A program made the position numbers and the translations under genes. From Bacteroidota bacterium (GTDB taxonomy: Bacteria > Bacteroidota > Bacteroidia > Bacteroidales > Rikenellaceae), in contig JAEZTA010000119.1 of the NCBI GenBank assembly GCA_023443765.1, positions 1-7,654 on the forward strand: 7,654 nucleotides of DNA. Direction: 5' to 3'. Below, piece by piece: positions 6,468 through 7,654 of the stretch (positions are counted from its first letter, which is position 1; each line of letters begins with the position of its first letter). The notes under the pieces were generated by a model. It had not been told where the DNA came from, searched no databases, and saw nothing but the letters and a program-made list of their open reading frames with translations.

Positions 6468-6475
6468 TATTTTTG
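6468..6475 (+). promoter_or_regulatory. -7 promoter element for mscS
   Basis: TATTTTTG matches TAnnTTTG and lies 25 bases before the mscS ATG, so the leader would be short (about 20 bases). The region upstream is a poly-T run, and no clear -33 TTTG is present at the usual spacing. Confidence 0.5.
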
Positions 6476-6500
6476 TACGATAAACTTAAAAATCGGAATT

Positions 6501-7406
6501 ATGTGGACGTTTTTAGCAACTGAGGCTCCGGTGATGGTGCCCGACAGTGTGCAGAAAGCTAATTTCGCGGAAGCGGTCAATAAGATCGTGCATCTCGATT
6601 ATCACCAGCTGTTGCAGACGATGATTTCCGAATCGGTCTGGGTACTGATCAAGATCGTCCTTGCACTGACGATCTACTTCGTAGGCCGCTGGATTGTGCG
6701 TCGTATCCTCCGGGTGATCGAGGTCGCCATGCAGCATCGCAATGTCGACGCCTCGCTGCGCTCGTTTACGCGCAACACCATCAGCGCGATTTTCACGCTG
6801 CTGCTGATCCTGATCGTCGTATCGACCTTGGGCGTCAACGTAACGTCGCTCATTGCCGTCGCTTCGGCCGCCACGCTGGCTATCGGTATGGCTCTGAGCG
6901 GCACGGCCCAGAACTTCGCCGGCGGGGTGATGATCCTGCTGATGAAGCCCTACCGCATCGGCGACTACATCTCGGCGCAGGGACAGTCGGGTACGGTCCG
7001 CGACATCAAACTTTTCTCGACGGTGGTCACCACGTCTGATAACCAGACGATTTACATTCCCAATAATTCGATTGCCACGGCCATTATCGACAACTATTCG
7101 ACGGCTGAACTGCGCCGCGTGGACTGGACCGTGGGCATCTCCTACGGCGACGACGTGGATGTGGCCCGCAAGGCCATCCTTTCGATGCTGGCCGCCGATT
7201 CGCGCATCCTGCCCGATCCCGCTCCGGTGGTGTGGGTCGCTGCGCTGGCCGACAGTTCGGTGAATCTCTCGATCCGTGCCTGGGTCAGGAACGGCGACTA
7301 CTGGACGGTCTTTTTCGAGCACAACGAGCAATTCTACAAGGAGCTGCCGAAAGCCGGCATCAGCTTCCCGTTCCCGCAGGTGGACGTACACCTGAAAAAA
7401 GAGTAA
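6501..7406 (+). CDS. mscS: Small-conductance mechanosensitive channel (MscS family)
   Basis: This inner-membrane channel opens under membrane tension to release solutes during hypo-osmotic shock and works as a heptamer. It has 301 residues, close to E. coli MscS (286). TM1 is at about 44-64 and TM2 at about 93-113. The pore helix TM3 (about 115-148) is rich in Ala and Gly and ends in MKPYRIGDY (148-156). The beta domain carries IPNNSI (186-191), and the C terminus has the family signature AGISFPFPQVDV (285-296). Aligned from memory with E. coli MscS, gate Leu105 is Leu126, gate Leu109 is Met130 and kink Gly113 is Gly134. The first 40 residues form a hydrophilic periplasmic stretch; Met12 is an alternative start. 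The gene has its own -7 element, diverges from serB, and is followed after three bases by a lipoprotein gene. Confidence 0.95.
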   Translation: MWTFLATEAPVMVPDSVQKANFAEAVNKIVHLDYHQLLQTMISESVWVLIKIVLALTIYFVGRWIVRRILRVIEVAMQHRNVDASLRSFTRNTISAIFTLLLILIVVSTLGVNVTSLIAVASAATLAIGMALSGTAQNFAGGVMILLMKPYRIGDYISAQGQSGTVRDIKLFSTVVTTSDNQTIYIPNNSIATAIIDNYSTAELRRVDWTVGISYGDDVDVARKAILSMLAADSRILPDPAPVVWVAALADSSVNLSIRAWVRNGDYWTVFFEHNEQFYKELPKAGISFPFPQVDVHLKKE

Positions 7407-7409
7407 GCG

Positions 7410-7654
7410 ATGAAAAAACTGTTGTTTGCTGCCGTTGCAGCGCTGTGCCTCGCAGCCTGCAATTCTGATCCCGGACCCGAACAGACCACTCCGGCGGAGT
7501 TCGGCGCGGTGAGTTTCTATCCGGCGGAGATCACCTCCGAAACGGATGTTACGGTGGAGGTTCCCATTACGAGTGAGTACGGATTCAGCCGTGTGGACGT
7601 TGTCTATATGCTCGACGACGACAGTTCGGATGTGAAGGTCGCTTCGCCCCGGAT
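7410..7654 (+). CDS. Putative lipoprotein, 3' end outside the window
   Basis: Eighty-one codons are visible. The product starts MKKLLFAAVAALCLAAC, a clear lipoprotein signal peptide with lipobox LAA-C17, then a short Asp/Pro/Glu/Thr linker (NSDPGPEQTT). A segment from about residue 31 alternates hydrophobic and polar residues (VSFYPAEI, VTVEVPIT, VDVVYML) like an Ig-type beta-sandwich. I do not recognise a family, and the visible part is too short to assign a function. Export and envelope anchoring are inferred from the lipobox. The ATG lies three bases after the mscS stop, and the mscS 3' codons supply an A-rich upstream region, so the two genes are probably cotranscribed. The frame is open to the end of the window. 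Confidence 0.85.
   Translation, partial: MKKLLFAAVAALCLAACNSDPGPEQTTPAEFGAVSFYPAEITSETDVTVEVPITSEYGFSRVDVVYMLDDDSSDVKVASPR

Noticed and set aside
6513..7391. Minus-strand 292-codon open frame opposite mscS
   Set aside because: MscS is unambiguous. The antisense product is a His/Arg/Asp-rich shadow with no membrane segments or domains.

Overview
The window looks like chromosomal DNA from a GC-rich member of the Bacteroidales, most likely Alistipes or a close relative. Coding regions are GC-rich. Starts lack clear Shine-Dalgarno sequences. AT-rich gaps carry the Bacteroidetes-type -7 promoter word TAnnTTTG. There are also several lipoproteins, two of them of the DUF5689 kind typical of this phylum. 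The genus is inferred from sequence style, not from any search.

Layout. (1) 1-2317, plus strand: the 3' part of a 2-isopropylmalate/citramalate synthase, best read as a Leptospira-type (R)-citramalate synthase (cimA), overlapping leuB by 11 bases. This is the end of a branched-chain amino acid operon that probably continues upstream. LeuB can serve both the leucine and the citramalate-isoleucine routes. (2) 2318-2479: a strong intrinsic terminator for leuB overlapping the promoter of the next gene. (3) 2480-3493, plus: obgE, the ribosome-associated GTPase. (4) 3459-5001, minus: two tandem, overlapping DUF5689-like lipoproteins. The second runs 35 bases into the 3' end of obgE, and the probable obgE terminator hairpin lies inside its codons. 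(5) 5002-5167: an intergenic spacer with a perfect palindrome joined to a G-quadruplex-type motif, possibly a dispersed repeat. (6) 5168-6391, minus: serB, phosphoserine phosphatase with two ACT-like domains. (7) 6392-6500: a divergent regulatory region with two back-to-back -7 elements and a hairpin at the predicted 5' end of the serB transcript. (8) 6501-7406, plus: an MscS-type mechanosensitive channel. (9) 7410 to the window end: the first 81 codons of another lipoprotein, three bases after mscS.

Most of the window is housekeeping: branched-chain amino acid and serine synthesis, ribosome assembly and osmotic protection. The accessory part is the lipoprotein pair and its flanks. No mobile element, CRISPR array, tRNA, rRNA or defence system was seen, and I found no convincing new multi-gene system. 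The most unusual signals are the obgE/lipoprotein convergent overlap with its embedded terminator, and the palindrome/G-quadruplex spacer.
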